DNA of 64,000 nucleotides from JAXMHQ01 sp046346665 (GTDB taxonomy: Bacteria > Verrucomicrobiota > Verrucomicrobiia > Limisphaerales > JAXMHQ01), in contig JAXMHQ010000015.1 in the NCBI GenBank assembly GCA_046346665.1, positions 48,602 through 112,601 on the forward strand. The letters are read 5' to 3'. Of the stretch, positions 7,881 to 18,497 are shown in pieces. The notes below the pieces were generated by a model. That model ran no database searches and was not told where the DNA came from. It was given only the letters and a program-made list of their open reading frames with translations. The translations under genes were made by a program, and so were the position numbers. Positions within the stretch are counted from its first letter, which is position 1. Every line of letters starts with the position of its first letter.

Positions 7881-9035
7881 TCACCCGGGGCGCCGCATGA
7901 TGTCGTCGTAGACGTCGCAGAGGTTCTTTGCCGCGACCGGAAGTGAAAAGGCGGCGGCGACGCGCGCATGAAGTTCCCAGCGGGCGGGCATATCGAGGGC
8001 GGGCCGACGAGCCCAGGTTTTCATGGCGTCCGCCAGTTCCCCGACAGATCCCGGTGAAACCAGCTGGCCGTAACCCGCAAAACGAAACCCTTCCGCGATC
8101 CCGTCCAGGTCGGATGCGATCACCGGTTTGCCGCACGCGTGCGCTTCGGGGACGACGCTGCCCAGGGCCTCGGTGCCCACCTGGGGATGCACCAGGCAAT
8201 CCAGCGCATTCATCACCTTCGGCATGTCGTGGCTGTAGGCGGGCAACCAGGCCTTGCCCGTTAATCCCAGCCTCTCGATGTCGGCGCGCAGGATATTCTC
8301 CAGGTTGCCGCGACCGATGATCAGGAAGCGCGCGTGGGGCACTTCGGTGTGGATCCGCGCCGCCGCCTCGAGAAATTCGCGCTGGCCCTTTCCGCGGGGC
8401 AAGGCGTAGGAGCCCGCCACACCAAATACGTAATGCCCCGGCTCCAGCTTCCACTCCGCCCGCTGCGCCGATGCGTCCGACGGCCGAAACTCGTCCGTGT
8501 CGATGCCCCCATACACAACCCGGATCCGATTGAAATCCCCCCGCATCGGCGGACGAAACCGGCGTTCCGGATTTTCCGCTCCCGGTTCGAACACCCCTTC
8601 GCGCATGACCCTGGCGGTGAATTCCGACACCGCCACCATCGCGTCGCAATTCTGGAGCAGAAACCGGCGGCTGAACCACGAACTCGGACTCTTGGCCAGG
8701 TGCCGGCTCAGGACCACCTTGGCCCGCACACCGGAAAGCCGCGCGGCAAGAATCGTCGGCCAGTAGTCGCGTCCGTGGCGCGCATGAACGATCTGGATGC
8801 GCTCGCGGCGCAAAATGCGGGCGAGGCCGAAAATGAACGGCACCTTCAACCAGCCGGTGATCGAGATGGGACAAAACGGGATTCCCAAATCACGAACCAC
8901 CTTCGAGAATTCCCGTCGATCCGGCCCCGCCATCCACGTCGTGTGCCCCCGCTGCATCACGCCCCACGCGACCCGGACCGAGCGCTCGTCCGTGCCGCCG
9001 CCCGACAGCATTGAATTGACATGAAGAATACGCAT
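7881..9035 (-). CDS. Glycosyltransferase family 4 (GT-B fold)
   Basis: 384 residues, starting MRILHVNSMLSGGGTD, the usual GT4 N-terminal strand and glycine loop. The C-terminal Rossmann half has the donor-binding EAHACGKPVIASDLDGIAE segment (EX7E-like region). It transfers a sugar from a nucleotide donor onto a glycan or lipid acceptor, probably in LPS core or surface polysaccharide synthesis. Tightly linked to the deacetylase below (3-bp gap) and the GT2-like gene above (124 bp). Confidence 0.88.
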   Translation of the reverse strand: MRILHVNSMLSGGGTDERSVRVAWGVMQRGHTTWMAGPDRREFSKVVRDLGIPFCPISITGWLKVPFIFGLARILRRERIQIVHARHGRDYWPTILAARLSGVRAKVVLSRHLAKSPSSWFSRRFLLQNCDAMVAVSEFTARVMREGVFEPGAENPERRFRPPMRGDFNRIRVVYGGIDTDEFRPSDASAQRAEWKLEPGHYVFGVAGSYALPRGKGQREFLEAAARIHTEVPHARFLIIGRGNLENILRADIERLGLTGKAWLPAYSHDMPKVMNALDCLVHPQVGTEALGSVVPEAHACGKPVIASDLDGIAEGFRFAGYGQLVSPGSVGELADAMKTWARRPALDMPARWELHARVAAAFSLPVAAKNLCDVYDDIMRRPG

Positions 9036-9047
9036 AGCAACCTGCTC

Positions 9048-9923
9048 TCACCGAATCAGCCGATAATTCTTATGCACCCCCAGGGTGACACCGGTGCAAC
9101 GCTTCACGATCATGGCAATGTCTTCCCAGAAATAATTCCGCCGGAACCGGATCAGCGGGTTGCGCGACGTGTAGGTCCAGTCGGCCGCCGCGGCCAGCTC
9201 GCGCATGGTCGCCGGGTGCGTCCCCCGGAACGGCTTCACTTTCTGGTCGTCATCGTAAAACCGCTCCGGCCTCTGTGCCGTCTTGCGCTTGTGCTTCTCG
9301 TCGCCGTAAACGTGGGCGAGGTTGCCCACCTTCACGCGCGCCTGGCTCGGCTTGAGCCCGAAACCGTAGTGAAAATAATGTCCGCCGGAATTCTTCACGC
9401 GCAGCTTTTCGTTTTGAATCGTTCGAAACCCCTGGGCGCCGCCGCTGGCCCGGATGCTGGGATCGCGCCGGACCACGCGCACTTCCTTGTAATACCAGCC
9501 GAACGAATAGACCTCCGTCCAGAAGCTCCCGTAAAAGTGCGTGTAATCCACGAGCAACCCCTGCACCGCCGGGTTGTTCAATTCCAGCTCCATCGTCCGG
9601 CGCATGGCCGGGATCGTCTCCTCGTGCAGCACCTCGTCGCCCTGGATGTACACACACCAGTCCCCCGTGCATTGCTCCAGCGCCAGGTCGGTGTGCCGCC
9701 GCATGATCGGGTCGCCCACCCGCTCGTTTTCGTCCCAGTCGGATTGGATGATCCGGATTTTGGGATCGCCGATGGCCTGCACCGCGGCCAGCGTGTCGTC
9801 GGTGGATCGCGGCACGTTCACAATAATTTCGTCGCACAGGGGCAACAGCGAACGAATCGATGGAACGAAGGGATATCCCAGGACAGTCCCGTTCCGGATG
9901 AAGGTAAAGCCGCTGATTTTCAC
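9048..9923 (-). CDS. Glycosyltransferase family 2-like protein
   Basis: 291 residues from a GTG start at 9923, chosen because an upstream extension would run into the sulfatase gene; no clear ribosome site. N-terminal GT-A core with FTFIRNG, CDEIIVNVPRSTDDT and WCVYIQGDEVLHEE, where QGDE takes the place of the usual DxD. The C-terminal half (HYFHYGF, HPATMRELAAA) is longer than in simple GT2 enzymes. Likely adds a sugar to a surface glycan within this cluster. Confidence 0.82.
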   Translation of the reverse strand: MKISGFTFIRNGTVLGYPFVPSIRSLLPLCDEIIVNVPRSTDDTLAAVQAIGDPKIRIIQSDWDENERVGDPIMRRHTDLALEQCTGDWCVYIQGDEVLHEETIPAMRRTMELELNNPAVQGLLVDYTHFYGSFWTEVYSFGWYYKEVRVVRRDPSIRASGGAQGFRTIQNEKLRVKNSGGHYFHYGFGLKPSQARVKVGNLAHVYGDEKHKRKTAQRPERFYDDDQKVKPFRGTHPATMRELAAAADWTYTSRNPLIRFRRNYFWEDIAMIVKRCTGVTLGVHKNYRLIR

Positions 9924-9960
9924 CCAATGATTGAATGTTGAACGGGGGGCGCCAGCAAGA

Positions 9961-11394
9961 CTATTTCTGGCGGTAATGACGGTAACGGCGGTAATACCGC
10001 CACGCATTGCGACCGGCGCGCAGCCGCTGGCTCATTCGGTCCAGCAGCCCGTGGCCCGTGGCTTGAAGCAGCTGCCGTTGCCGGCGCGCAGGAACGCCCA
10101 ATTCGGCCAGCCACCCTTCGAGACGGGCCAGGAGCGCCCGTCCTTCTGCAGGATGGTCCGCCAGGACGTTCGGCGCGTCGTGGGAATCCTGCCGGCGAAC
10201 ATACAGCTCGGAACCCGGCAAGCCATGGTGGGGCGAATAAACAAAACACCAGTCCTTGGTCCAGAGGGTGAGGTTGCTCTCATGCCCTTTGCGCGGGTAG
10301 CAGCCTGCGACGGCGAACGGGCGGGAGGTGCATCCTTCCCCCAGCGCCAAAAGCAGCGAACGGCCCTGCACCCACGGCGGCGCCGGGATCCCCGCCAGGT
10401 CCAGCAGTGTCCCATGCAAATCGGGCGGCTGACAAAACCCCGTCACCCGGCGCCCCGCCCCCATCCCGCCGGGATGGCGCACCAGCAGCGGAATCCGCCC
10501 AAGCGTGTCGTAAATCGTCGTCGGACGGCCGTAGCCCATTTTTCCCACGAGCTCGTGTTCGCCAAAATACCAGCCGTGATCGGAACAAAAAATCACCGCG
10601 GTCGTGCCCAGCAATCCCGAGCCCTGGAGGGATTCCATGATCCGGCCCAGCCCGTGATCCACTTGCGCCACCTCGGCCCGGTAAAGCCTGCGGATGTTCT
10701 CCAGCTCGACGCTCGAAAAATCGCCCGCCTTGCCGGGTCGCGGCCAAAACAACGCCTCACCCGACGGGTCGAGCGGGTAGAGATCCTGAAATCGCTGCAA
10801 CGCGTCCCAGGGCTCGTGCGGGTCAAAAACATCCACCCACATGAAAAACGGCCTGGAGCCGGAGTGCAGCCGGCGGATGGCCTCGTCAAAAACCTGCTCG
10901 GTGGTGTTGGTTCCCTGCTGTCGGTTCCACCAGGCGTTGCGCCGGTAGCGCTCGATGCGCCTCGGCCGCGGATCGAGCTTGGACACATCGCAGCCCAGTT
11001 CCAACATCGGGTCGCTCTCCGGCCGGATGTTCATGTCCGCCTGGCCCGGGATGAATTTCACAAACTCAAATCCACGCCCGAAATCAAATTCGGGCTTCAT
11101 GAGGTGCGGATTATCCGTCACGAGGGCGGTCTCGAAGCCGTGATGCCGGAACATTTCCGATAGCACGGGGAATTCCCGCGGCAACCGGCCCCAGTCGACA
11201 AACGGAAACGTCACCCGTCCCGTGAACACCTCGATCCGGTTCAGGACGGTCGGAAAAGAACAAAGCCGGAAATCCACGAAGTGAACGCTTTCGGAAGCCA
11301 GCCGGTCCAGGTGCGGAGTCTGCAGCGGCTGCACTCCCAGAAACCCGAGATGATCCAATCGAAATGTGTCCGAGCAAACGACGATGACGTTCAT
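9961..11394 (-). CDS. Sulfatase / alkaline-phosphatase superfamily hydrolase with atypical nucleophile motif
   Basis: 477 residues. The ATG at 11394 follows a good ribosome site (GAAGGA, 6 bp upstream); longer frames are rejected. Metal-binding CSDTFRLDHLG at the N-terminus, the nucleophile region LCSFPTVLNR...FTGR, and later FCSDHGWYFGEH mark the superfamily. The formylglycine motif (C/S)-x-P-x-R is not intact: Ser or Cys precedes Pro but Arg is displaced. No signal peptide, so it appears cytoplasmic. It may remove sulfate or phosphate or transfer a phospho-group within the glycan pathway. Divergent from a sulfotransferase. Confidence 0.82.
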   Translation of the reverse strand: MNVIVVCSDTFRLDHLGFLGVQPLQTPHLDRLASESVHFVDFRLCSFPTVLNRIEVFTGRVTFPFVDWGRLPREFPVLSEMFRHHGFETALVTDNPHLMKPEFDFGRGFEFVKFIPGQADMNIRPESDPMLELGCDVSKLDPRPRRIERYRRNAWWNRQQGTNTTEQVFDEAIRRLHSGSRPFFMWVDVFDPHEPWDALQRFQDLYPLDPSGEALFWPRPGKAGDFSSVELENIRRLYRAEVAQVDHGLGRIMESLQGSGLLGTTAVIFCSDHGWYFGEHELVGKMGYGRPTTIYDTLGRIPLLVRHPGGMGAGRRVTGFCQPPDLHGTLLDLAGIPAPPWVQGRSLLLALGEGCTSRPFAVAGCYPRKGHESNLTLWTKDWCFVYSPHHGLPGSELYVRRQDSHDAPNVLADHPAEGRALLARLEGWLAELGVPARRQRQLLQATGHGLLDRMSQRLRAGRNAWRYYRRYRHYRQK

Positions 11395-11488
11395 GAATTC
11401 CTTCGGCAAGGCCGCAGAACAGGACCGGGACGCTCGCCTAGGGTACCAAAACCACGCCACGCTTGTCAAAAGGGGCAGGATCCTTAAG

Positions 11489-12325
11489 ATGCGCGAACCC
11501 ATGCGTCTCGTGGACTTTTTGTTTCCCGCCCGCATCGAGCCGTGCCGCAAGGAACTCGCGGCGCTGGAGCCGGTGGTCTTGATGGGACGCGGCCATTCCG
11601 GCACGCGCGTGCTTTCCTGGATCTGCACGCACCTCGGCGTGAAACTCGGCACCCTCAACACCTCCGCTCCCGGCGATGTCCAGGACCTCCCGTTCCAGGA
11701 CGCGATCCTGCGCCTGGCCCGCCGCACCCTGGACGCCACCCGGCCCGCCGAGGTGCGGCAGTCCGACCTCGCGGATTTTCAACGGGCCGTGTGGCGCTAT
11801 TATGACGGGCTCGGCCGTCCCTCCGGCCCCTGGGGTTGGAAATTTCCAGAGGCTTATCTCATCGCTCCCGGCATCGAGCGCACCTTCCCCAAAGCCCGCT
11901 ACATCCACCTTGTCCGGGACGGACGGGACCTGGCGTTCAAGGAACATCTCACCGACAACCCGCGGCGGACGCTGGGGCGGGCCATCCTGAAACGCTGCGG
12001 GGCGCTCCGGAAACCCCGCCACCTCCAGGCCGCCCTCTCCTGGGCTTACCAGGTCGATCGATTTGATGCGTTCAAGTCGGACCTGCCCGCCGGCCGCGTG
12101 CTGGAGATGTCCTACAACCAGCTCTGCCTCGACCCCGCAGGCATGGCGTCGCGCGTCTGTGATTTTCTTCGACTCACGATGACCGACGACTGCCGCCGCT
12201 ATCTCCAAACGGAAGTCCAGTCGGGCAAGGTCGACCAGTTCCGAAAGGAAGACCCCGCCACAATCCGCGAAATCGAATCCGCCATCGGCCCCACCCTCCG
12301 CCGGCACGGATTCGGAGCGGGTTAG
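11489..12325 (+). CDS. PAPS-dependent sulfotransferase-like protein
   Basis: 278 residues from ATG 11489, preceded by AGGA 8 bp upstream. The 5'-phosphosulfate loop is GRGHSGTR (residues about 34-41) and the 3'-phosphate segment is YIHLVRDGRDLAF, both typical of sulfotransferases. Acceptor unknown. It is transcribed away from the sulfatase-like gene across a 94-bp shared promoter region and sits inside the glycosyltransferase cluster, so a sulfated surface glycan is the simplest inference. Cytoplasmic; no TM. Confidence 0.8.
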   Translation: MREPMRLVDFLFPARIEPCRKELAALEPVVLMGRGHSGTRVLSWICTHLGVKLGTLNTSAPGDVQDLPFQDAILRLARRTLDATRPAEVRQSDLADFQRAVWRYYDGLGRPSGPWGWKFPEAYLIAPGIERTFPKARYIHLVRDGRDLAFKEHLTDNPRRTLGRAILKRCGALRKPRHLQAALSWAYQVDRFDAFKSDLPAGRVLEMSYNQLCLDPAGMASRVCDFLRLTMTDDCRRYLQTEVQSGKVDQFRKEDPATIREIESAIGPTLRRHGFGAG

Positions 12326-12333
12326 AGCTGGCG

Positions 12334-12399
12334 GGATCAATGGATCGATGGATTGCTGGATTGTTGTCACATCCAACAATCCACCAATCCAGAAATCCG
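12334..12399. repeat. GGATTG/CAATCC phrase repeat, inverted pair
   Basis: Left arm of GGATYRATGGAT words (12334-12366) and right arm CATCCAACAATCCACCAATCC (12370-12399) form an imperfect hairpin between the convergent sulfotransferase and GT4 genes, abutting the GT4 stop codon. Same words recur at 24025-24074 and 24325-24364. Confidence 0.8.
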
Positions 12400-13479
12400 T
12401 TACTCTCCCGGCGCCACGAGCGACGCGCACAACTCCGCGTATCGCCGGGCCATGTGCGCGGGGGAAAACTCCGCCAGCGTCCGCTCCCGGGCGGCGCCGG
12501 CGATTCGCGCGGCCAGCGCCGGGTCGGATATCAGGTCGCCCACCGCGGAGCCGAGTCCGGCCGCGTCCCCCACGGGAACCAGGCGCCCGGTGCGGCCGTC
12601 CTGAACGGTTTCAGGAAGGCCGCCGCCCGCCGTTGCCGCGACCGGCACACCGGCGAGATTGGCGTCCAGAACGCTGGTGCCCAGCCCTTCCATGTTCGAG
12701 CTCAGAACAAACACATCGAACGCCCGCATCAGGCGCTGCGCCTGCGGCATGAACCCCGCAAACATCACGCACGACTCCAGGCCCAGACCGGATCGAAGCC
12801 GCATCAGCTCGGCGCGCAGTTCGCCTTCGCCGATCACGACCCAGACCGCGTCCGGCCGCCGCTCCCGCAGCGCGCGCGCGGCGCGGAGCAGCGTGTGATG
12901 ATCCTTGTGCGGCACGAGCGCCGCGATGTTGCCGACCAGGGGCCGGCCTTCCGGCAGCGGCACACGCGCGCGCAATTCGCGCCGCGCCTCCTCCCGGCTC
13001 AGCCAGCCTTCGTCCGGCACCGCTTCGTAAATCACGTCCAGCCGGTCCGCCGGAACGCCCCAGCTCTCCAATTGCGCCGCAATAAACCTCGACACGCAAA
13101 CCGTCCGGTCGGCCCGGCGATATTTCCATCGATTGAACCCGGTTGGCGACGGCAGGAAATCGACGCGGCGTGACACCACAAGCGGCCGTTGCGAAACCAG
13201 CCCGGCCAGCGCGGCGAGACTATGCGCCCGGCCGGTATGCGCGTGAACCACATCAAATCCCGACTGCAACCGCAGGAGCGCCAGGCAGGCCGCGGGAGCG
13301 AAAACGGGAAGATGTTTCACCGGCACACCCGCCTCGCGGGCCTGCGCCTCCAGCAGCGAACCGGCGCGGCAGGCAATCCAACTGTCGCACCCCGCCCGGC
13401 GCTGTTCCACCGCGGTAATCAAGGTCTGGCGCTCGCCGCCGCGCCAGGTCTTCTCGTTGTTGACGTGCAAAATTCGCAT
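12400..13479 (-). CDS. Glycosyltransferase family 4
   Basis: 359 residues from the ATG at 13479 (MRILHVNNEKTWRGGERQ). N-terminal acceptor domain with HAHTGRAHSLAAL; C-terminal donor domain with GNIAALVPHKDH, VFVLSSNMEGLGTSVLDA and a VAATAGGGLPE loop, standard GT4 marks. The E-G-L-G-T-S-V-L-D-A run holds the EX7E pair. Predicted role is adding a sugar in LPS core or O-chain synthesis. Upstream GT2 gene ends 11 bp before this start, so they form an operon. Confidence 0.9.
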   Translation of the reverse strand: MRILHVNNEKTWRGGERQTLITAVEQRRAGCDSWIACRAGSLLEAQAREAGVPVKHLPVFAPAACLALLRLQSGFDVVHAHTGRAHSLAALAGLVSQRPLVVSRRVDFLPSPTGFNRWKYRRADRTVCVSRFIAAQLESWGVPADRLDVIYEAVPDEGWLSREEARRELRARVPLPEGRPLVGNIAALVPHKDHHTLLRAARALRERRPDAVWVVIGEGELRAELMRLRSGLGLESCVMFAGFMPQAQRLMRAFDVFVLSSNMEGLGTSVLDANLAGVPVAATAGGGLPETVQDGRTGRLVPVGDAAGLGSAVGDLISDPALAARIAGAARERTLAEFSPAHMARRYAELCASLVAPGE

Positions 13480-13490
13480 GCCCTTGGCCG

Positions 13491-14288
13491 TCACTCGCGC
13501 CGGCCCGGATGCCCCGGCGCCCCGGCTTCGGCCTGGGATTCCAGCGCCTTGAAATACCTGAAAAATGTGTAGAACGCCGTCATCCAGGCGATCGAAAATC
13601 CCTGCCAGCCATCCAGGAATCCTAACTTTAAAACGTACCCCCTCACAAACCGCCACGGCGGACGGATGGCCAGGTCCACAAAGCCCACGCGCCGCCCGCC
13701 GGCCTTGCAGCCCCGCGCAAAATCATCCGCATACCGGATGATTTTCCGCAGCTGCCCGTCGATGCCTTCCATGCTGTAATGCAGCAGGTCCCCGCGCAGC
13801 TTCCGCACCCCGCCCCGGACTTCCAGCTTGTCGTGCGGATCCACCCCGCCCCACGCCGCCTGCCCCCGCCGCCACAGCCGCGCCCCACGGTCCGGATACC
13901 ATTCCCCGTGGCGGATCCAGCGCCCGTAATATTGCGTCACCCGCGGAACACTGAAGGCCGCGGTGCCGTCCTCCACCCCGGCCGCGAAGGCCCGCTGAAT
14001 TTCCTCACGCAACTCCGGCGACACCGCCTCGTCGGTATCCAGGCCGAGGATCCACGGCTGGCCCGCCTTCTGCGCGGCGGAATTTTTCTGCGCCACGTGC
14101 CCTTTCCAGGGTTCTCGGAAAACCTGGGCCCCGCGCGACCGGGCGATTTCCTCCGTGGCATCCGTCACCTCCTCGTTGAGCACGACAATCACCTCGCTGG
14201 TCCACCCGGCCACGCTGTCCAGGGCGCGCGAAATCCGGCGCGCTTCCGCCCCGGAGATCATGCAGACCGAGATGGGGAGTTTTGTCAT
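13491..14288 (-). CDS. Glycosyltransferase family 2, WaaE/KdtX-like LPS core transferase
   Basis: 265 residues, ATG at 14288. GT-A core: ISVCMISGAEARRISRALDSV, VIVVLNEEVTDATEEIA and LGLDTDEAVS (the D-x-D region). The middle has the family pattern RWIRHGEWYPDRGARLWRRG and DPHDKLEV, known from WaaE/KdtX beta-glucosyltransferases of LPS inner core. A C-terminal amphipathic helix suggests membrane association. Followed closely by the GT4 gene and preceded by the GT9 gene in the same direction. Confidence 0.87.
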   Translation of the reverse strand: MTKLPISVCMISGAEARRISRALDSVAGWTSEVIVVLNEEVTDATEEIARSRGAQVFREPWKGHVAQKNSAAQKAGQPWILGLDTDEAVSPELREEIQRAFAAGVEDGTAAFSVPRVTQYYGRWIRHGEWYPDRGARLWRRGQAAWGGVDPHDKLEVRGGVRKLRGDLLHYSMEGIDGQLRKIIRYADDFARGCKAGGRRVGFVDLAIRPPWRFVRGYVLKLGFLDGWQGFSIAWMTAFYTFFRYFKALESQAEAGAPGHPGRRE

Positions 14289-14329
14289 TCTTGCCGGAAC
14301 CCTAAAGGCTCGCGCCGCAGGTGAACAGT

Positions 14330-15328
14330 TCAAATTGCGATGCCCAGTTCCTGGAACGCCTTGCGGCATTCCGAGGCCACCGAGTCGATCGAAACGTCCC
14401 CGATATTCCGGCTGGCGGGTGGCACCACGGCCCAGTCGGCGTGGTGAAACGGGTGCGTCGTTCCCGGCCGGGCGGAGACCATGATCATGACCACGCGTTT
14501 GCCCAGGGCCATCGCGAGATGCGGCATGCCGGTGTCGCCGCCCACCACCAGCGCGCATCGATTCATCAATCCCGCCGTCACCAGCAGCGGCACGCCGGCG
14601 GACACCGGGAATCCCGCCGCGCGAACCGGCGCCAGCGCTTCCCGATCGCCCGGCCCGCCGCCGAACAGCACCCCCAGCCCGCGCCCGCTCCACTCCTGCG
14701 CCAGGACCAGGTAACGCTCCAGCGGCCAGTTCTTTTTGGGCGTGCTCGTGAACGGCTGGATGAAAATCAACGGCCGCGAGCGATCCACCTTCTCCGACGC
14801 CAGGAACCGGTCGGCTTCCGCCTGCGCCGGGTCCGGCAACACAAATTCGTTTGAAATCCGCCCCGCGCCGAGTCCGCATTTCTCCAGCAGTGACAGATAA
14901 AAATCCGCCGGATGAACCCCGCCCGGCCTGAGCCGCAAGGGATGCGTGTAGGCCCAGGCGCGGGCCGGCTGATAGACCACGCCCCAGCGCCGCGGCGCGC
15001 GCGTGCACCAGGTCAACAACGCCGTCTCTCCGTAACCCTGCAAATCCACAGCCAGGCCGAATCGTTCCCGGCGGAATTCCCGCAGCAACGACCATGTCGC
15101 GCGAACGATCGCCACCGGGTTGCCGCCGCGGAATTCGCGCCGATCCAAAACCAGCGTCCGATCGACGCCTCGAAAGCCTTCGATCAACGGCGCGTTCTCG
15201 GCCGAGACCAGGAATGAAATGCGCGCCGCCGGAAAATTCCCGCGCAACGCATTCACCGCGGGCAGCGTGAACACCACGTCGCCGAGCGATTTCAACCGCG
15301 TCACCAGGATGCGCTCGGGGGCGTTCAC
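14330..15328 (-). CDS. Glycosyltransferase family 9 (heptosyltransferase-like)
   Basis: 332 residues from GTG 15328, which overlaps the TGA of the upstream gene by 4 bp (GTGA). N-terminal ILVTRLKSLGDVVFTLP matches the ADP-heptose:LPS heptosyltransferase signature. The C-terminal half has FIQPFTSTPKKNWP and VGGDTGMPHLAMALGK (donor loop and heptose-binding region). Likely transfers ADP-heptose to LPS core. A second GT9 gene lies at 22945-24015 beside the heptose adenylyltransferase. Confidence 0.9.
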   Translation of the reverse strand: MNAPERILVTRLKSLGDVVFTLPAVNALRGNFPAARISFLVSAENAPLIEGFRGVDRTLVLDRREFRGGNPVAIVRATWSLLREFRRERFGLAVDLQGYGETALLTWCTRAPRRWGVVYQPARAWAYTHPLRLRPGGVHPADFYLSLLEKCGLGAGRISNEFVLPDPAQAEADRFLASEKVDRSRPLIFIQPFTSTPKKNWPLERYLVLAQEWSGRGLGVLFGGGPGDREALAPVRAAGFPVSAGVPLLVTAGLMNRCALVVGGDTGMPHLAMALGKRVVMIMVSARPGTTHPFHHADWAVVPPASRNIGDVSIDSVASECRKAFQELGIAI

Positions 15329-16260
15329 GGGATTTCGAGCAGGTTTGACACCCGGAACCCGGCGCGTTCGGGGTGAACTTCGGCGTCCTGGAGATGAAGC
15401 AACGGACGGTTGCCGTAAAAGGAGGCCCATTGGGAAAAGGTGCTTGGCGGACCCACGATCGCATCGCAACCCGCCAGCGTGCAAAGATCCTGCAGCGGCG
15501 AGGCGCCTCCGAAATGAACCTGCAGCCCCGGGAATTCCGACGCCGACCGCGGTTCATCGCTGCACACGAAAAAGGCCACGCGCCGCCCCGGTAATTGCTC
15601 CGCCAGTTCCCGCATCCAGGCAGCGTATTTCGCGATCGGAAAGAAAAACCGGCCCTGCTTCCAGGTCCGGTAATCGCCCTGGCGGATATGCACGCCGATC
15701 AATTCATCGCAATCGCGGCGCATGGATTCCAGGGAATCGCGGCAGGCGGACTCGATGGGGTCGATCGGCCGGAAATAAGCCCGGATCTTGTCCGCGTGGG
15801 CTTCGACGCACGTCGGCGCCCGGAAACGCCAGCCATAGACGAACACCGTTCGGGCCGGGTCCAGTCGGGCCAGGATTTCCGGGTCATCGAGCAGCGTGAC
15901 CGGGCGGCCGCGGATTTCGCGCAGGGTGATGACCTGCCGGCTGGAGCCGTTGAGCTGCTCATTCAGCCGGCAGGCGGCGCGAACACTGTTGGGAAAGAGC
16001 CGGGTCCAGCGAATGCCCGCGGCAAGACCCGGCACCGCATCGATCCAGCTCCTGGTTGCGGGAACCGGGTAGCGACAGAACACATTGCGCCGGGTCGATT
16101 CGAACAGGTGCGCGTAGGAATGGAACGTGACGTTTGAAGCCAGGCATTTGAGGGATTCCGCCAGCGCGATGACATTCGCGAACAGAACCAGCCGGTTCGC
16201 CAGCCGCCCGCACCGGAGCGCGATGACCAATCGTTTTGAAGAATCTGCCGCAGGTTCCAT
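15325..16260 (-). CDS. Alpha-1,2-fucosyltransferase-like protein (GT11-like)
   Basis: 311 residues. The N-terminal GRLANRLVLFANVIAL resembles the GxGNQxFQYA motif of GT11, and VHIRQGDYRTW is the HxRxGDY GDP-fucose-binding motif I. A second motif, CDAIVGPPSTFSQWASF, matches the late STF.WA element of such enzymes. Predicted to transfer fucose (or a related deoxysugar) to a surface glycan. First gene of the minus-strand glycosyltransferase operon; divergent from msbA across a 303-bp repeat-bearing gap. Confidence 0.75.
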   Translation of the reverse strand: MEPAADSSKRLVIALRCGRLANRLVLFANVIALAESLKCLASNVTFHSYAHLFESTRRNVFCRYPVPATRSWIDAVPGLAAGIRWTRLFPNSVRAACRLNEQLNGSSRQVITLREIRGRPVTLLDDPEILARLDPARTVFVYGWRFRAPTCVEAHADKIRAYFRPIDPIESACRDSLESMRRDCDELIGVHIRQGDYRTWKQGRFFFPIAKYAAWMRELAEQLPGRRVAFFVCSDEPRSASEFPGLQVHFGGASPLQDLCTLAGCDAIVGPPSTFSQWASFYGNRPLLHLQDAEVHPERAGFRVSNLLEIP

Positions 16261-16346
16261 TGGAATTGCTGCGGGATGATGGCGGACCCCAATCCCGCCT
16301 GTCCAGCCGGGAGACGCGATCGATCCCGACGGAAGAAATCATTCGT

Positions 16347-16502
16347 AACCACGGATGGACGCGGATAGACACGGTTAAAGACATTTTGACGCAAACAAAC
16401 GCAAATAAACGCCAATTGCTCCAAGAGTTAGTGGTAATTCGCGTAAATTCGCGTCAAAGCCTTTCTGCTTTATCCGTGTTCATCCGTGTTCATCCGTGGT
16501 TG
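16347..16502. repeat. Nested inverted repeats in the 303-bp gap upstream of msbA
   Basis: Outer arms are ATCCGTG-family phrases (16347-16380, 16469-16502) in opposite orientation. Inside them a second inverted pair is built from TTGACGCAAA-type (16386-16413) and TTCGCGTCAA-type (16433-16459) words. No gene in the gap (16261-16563). The promoters of both the fucosyltransferase operon and msbA must lie here or overlap it. Confidence 0.85.
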
Positions 16503-16563
16503 ATATTCCCCGGCCACAAAAACTCTCGCCTTATTCCACAGGTCGGCAACATAATCGCCGCGG

Positions 16564-18381
<1,818 letters not shown>

Positions 18382-18390
18382 CCAGGGGTG

Positions 18391-18494
18391 GTTGAAGGTT
18401 GAAGGTTGAAAGTTGCAGGTTCTGAGGCAACCCACCAACGCTGCGTCCTTTTCCTCTTCCCCATTCCGCGCTCCGCATTCCGTACTCCGCATTG
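18391..18494. repeat. GTTGAAGG and CTCCGCATTC phrase repeats
   Basis: GTTGAAGGTTGAAGG... words (18391-18421) begin 10 bp after the msbA stop. CCATTCCGCGCTCCGCATTC words (18461-18494) end 4 bp before the tgt stop. Both lie in the convergent msbA/tgt gap. The first phrase recurs at 32681-32704, right after another gene. Confidence 0.75.
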
Positions 18495-18497
18495 GAC

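Noticed and set aside
13491..15557. A single 688-codon protein fusing a GT2 enzyme to an upstream region
   Set aside because: The upstream part overlaps the GT9 and GT11-like genes in another frame; the real start is ATG 14288.
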